Shown: in pieces, positions 61,901 through 64,000 of the stretch
Layout of the letters: every line of letters begins with the position of its first letter
Position numbering within the stretch: position 1 is the stretch's first letter
From: Promerops cafer
Taxonomy: Eukaryota; Chordata; Aves; Passeriformes; Nectariniidae
Direction of reading: 5' to 3'
NCBI GenBank assembly: GCA_013398275.1
Contig: VZSE01006608.1
Coordinates: forward strand, 2,478,441-2,542,440
DNA: 64,000 bases
Notes under the pieces: generated by a model
Databases searched by the model: none
The model's input: the letters and a program-made list of their open reading frames with translations, nothing else
Told to the model about the DNA's origin: nothing
Position numbers and translations under genes: made by a program

Positions 61901-64000
61901 CTGTGGCTTACTGTCCACAAAATTGCCCACAGGGCTATTACAGAGGTTGCAGTGTGAATGATGGAGGTAATAAACATTTAAAAATGATATGAAAAGAACT
62001 GATTTAAAATTCATATTCGTTGTTTCAATTAGTGTTTGTTTTGACATGACATTTCTGCTCAGTAGAATGAAATTCAGCTGTAAGTGGAATGTGTTTTGTG
62101 TCATCAAAATCCACGTTCCTATTAGCCAGGATTCTTGCTAAGTAATTCTTGAGCCAGTCAAGGCTGAAGTTGTGTTTAACACTTCTGGTTATCCGCAGTC
62201 AAATAAGAAGTGTTAGAAATTCCCAATGCAACCATGATATTAGGACCATATTTTCTGACCTTTAGGTGTGCCAAAATAAAGAAGTATGGCCTTTCTTCAG
62301 GGAAGCATAGAGCTGTCTCATAAGTTTCCATCAAGCCTGACATTTCTTTTTAAAATTGCCCTTAAGCTAAATCAGGCTTCTTCATTTGCTATTGACATGA
62401 TGACTTTATGTGCTTCTGTTTAAAGATCCAGAAAACATGGTGATGTTACTGTAGAAGGAAAACAAATCCTGTAGCTTGTCAAAGCATTTCTCTAACACTT
62501 CTAAAATTTTCCATCCGATAATTTATTTCCTTTTTCTGCATTAAGTCAAAGCTTTTGAAACCATGAAGGCTGTCAGGCGAGAGCTCTGTTGCATAGATTT
62601 ATACAATGTGTGAACTCTGTTCAAGACAGGCCACATGCAGATGAAGTCTGAATTATACCTGCCTAAAATTTTCATCAGAAAGCCTGCCCACATCACACGC
62701 AACCACTTTGGTTAAGATGCTTTTCCTGCTTGCTGCATAGGGGTGGTAAGGGGAGGGCCACAGCGTGAGAGGCTGTGTGCTTTTCTCTCTATACAAGAGT
62801 CAGCCTCACTGCAGCAGCCACCTTTGTGCAACTGCTTGTGTTCAACTACAGAGGCTATTTTTGGATTCTCTAAGTTAAGCACTGCTGAGCTATAGCAATG
62901 CAAATTTCCACACCTGCAGAGAAAAAAAAGAGATGTTTTTAACTGATTGCATGGTACTTATAGTGGAGAATTTGATAACAGGAAACATGCTTGCAGCAGT
63001 GACAAAACAAAAGATGTTTAGTTCAGCAGGAGGGATGTCAGTCAGGAGTACTTTAGCTACTGTTGAACATACCTCAAAACTTGGGATGAAGAAGATAACC
63101 TCCTTTGCTCTTTCTTTGCTATGATTGTATGATATCTCAGTAACAGGGAAGTGATGGCAATGCTTTGTTTCTTGCAAGTACATCTTCCATGAGTTGCAGC
63201 CAGTTCTCTTGGTGCGAAGACCACTAAAAATTATGACTTTAGGGTAGCAAATGGAGGCTGAAGGTAACAGAAATCTTGTGCGGAAGCAGAACAGGAACTT
63301 TCTCCCACAGTCCTTGACTGGAAGTTGGTAGCCTGTGAGTAGAGTAGCACAAAATCCTACCCCTTTTAAACAAAGGAAACTGTGAAACTAAGAGAGCAAC
63401 AGGGACAGCAAAAATCAGCAGAGAGGCAAAAAAGCAAAGGCAAGACAGTCTTCAGTAGAGGCAACAGGGGTGTTAAGTTTGAAAGAAACTGAACCCTCCA
63501 GTAGTACTGGAGGAGTCCAAGGCAGCCCCAGGAACCACAGTCACTTGCTGTCCAAAATGTGCTTTTCCAACTTTGAATGTGACTGGAGGAGACTTCTGGA
63601 AGAGAGATGGCATAAAGGAACAGTCCCAATCTGTACAGCAGTCACAGAGGCAACTCTAGGCACTGGCATTTGGTACATGTAGCTAAAATTCTCAGCACCT
63701 GGGGATCCAGAGTCTTCTTGGATCACAAATGTCATTGATATTAAGAGAGAGGCATGATATTGATAGAGCTGCTTTGTAAAAGGAGAGCTGGATGGTACTG
63801 AGACTTTTGGGATTCTTACTGTGGAATGAATTCGTGTGCTCTATCTAACTGTGTTAATATGAATAGGTCCATTAATAGAATAAAAAGCCATGGTATCATC
63901 CAATTAATGGAGGTCTTCCTTTCAGTAAGTTTCTGTGCAGTAAGAGATCATGTATGGCAAGTCAAAGAATTCAAGTAAATTAATGTACTGAACACAGAGT
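58941..64000 (+). other. APBB1IP: APBB1IP intron, continuing past the window edge
   Basis: Starts with consensus GTAAGT. No open stretch matching the acidic helix or RA domain of RIAM was found, so the next exon lies outside the window. A CR1 copy occupies 60.57-61.48 kb. Confidence 0.75.
60570..61480 (+). mobile_element. CR1 LINE fragment, RT C-terminus through 3' region
   Basis: Read 5' to 3' on the plus strand, the blocks follow CR1 order. They are GTTTAACATTTTCATC (LFNIF), GGTCCTGCACCTGGGG (VLHLG), AATACTGCACTCCATTCTAG (the EYC block), GAGAGTGTCCAGCAGAGAGC, GAGGGAGCTGTGCTTGTTTAG, ACATTAGGAAAATGTTTTCC, ACTGGAACAGG and GTCCTGCTTTGGGCAGGAG. Frameshifts and stops show it is inactive. The end resembles the CR1 subgroup whose tail contains the TTGGGCAGGAG motif. 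It is in the same direction as APBB1IP. Confidence 0.88.

Noticed and set aside
1..64000. CRISPR arrays, bacterial operons or phage genes
   Set aside because: No regularly spaced direct repeats and no dense coding; the window is clearly vertebrate nuclear DNA.

Overview
This is vertebrate nuclear DNA, most likely from a bird. It has split genes with GT-AG introns, CpG-island promoters, low gene density, CR1 LINEs and retroviral LTRs of avian type. No bacterial features, CRISPR arrays or operons were seen.

Two spliced protein-coding genes point away from each other. On the minus strand (about 21.4 kb down to 7.5 kb) lies a gene I cannot name. Four exons with matching phases (21088-21318, 15543-16081, 14183-14249 and 7957-9476) join into about 784 codons. 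They encode a Gln-rich coiled coil, a TNFR-like cysteine module, a calcium-binding-type EGF module split by an intron, a second TNFR-like module, and three copies of a domain of about 150 residues that resembles the C1q/TNF jelly roll. The product looks secreted and oligomeric. Its start is unresolved because a single N lies in the first coding exon.

On the plus strand is the 5' part of APBB1IP (RIAM), the Rap1-GTP-interacting talin adaptor. A probable untranslated first exon sits in the CpG island at 39.9-40.7 kb. Three coding exons (54676-54747, 56763-56850, 58651-58940) encode the two talin-binding segments and the first proline-rich stretch. The Ras-association and PH domains lie beyond the right edge.

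The rest is non-coding. About 18 kb separates the two promoter islands, with a third, orphan CpG island at 24.4-24.8 kb. Mobile elements are a 497-bp solo LTR with an exact 6-bp target duplication (35232-35728), an older LTR of about 1.1 kb (52629-53740), two CR1 copies (18.25-18.56 kb and 60.57-61.48 kb) and a decayed L2/CR1-superfamily LINE fragment (31.69-32.05 kb). The most unusual DNA structure is a nearly perfect 388-bp palindrome at 50147-50534 in APBB1IP intron 1; it ends exactly at an N.
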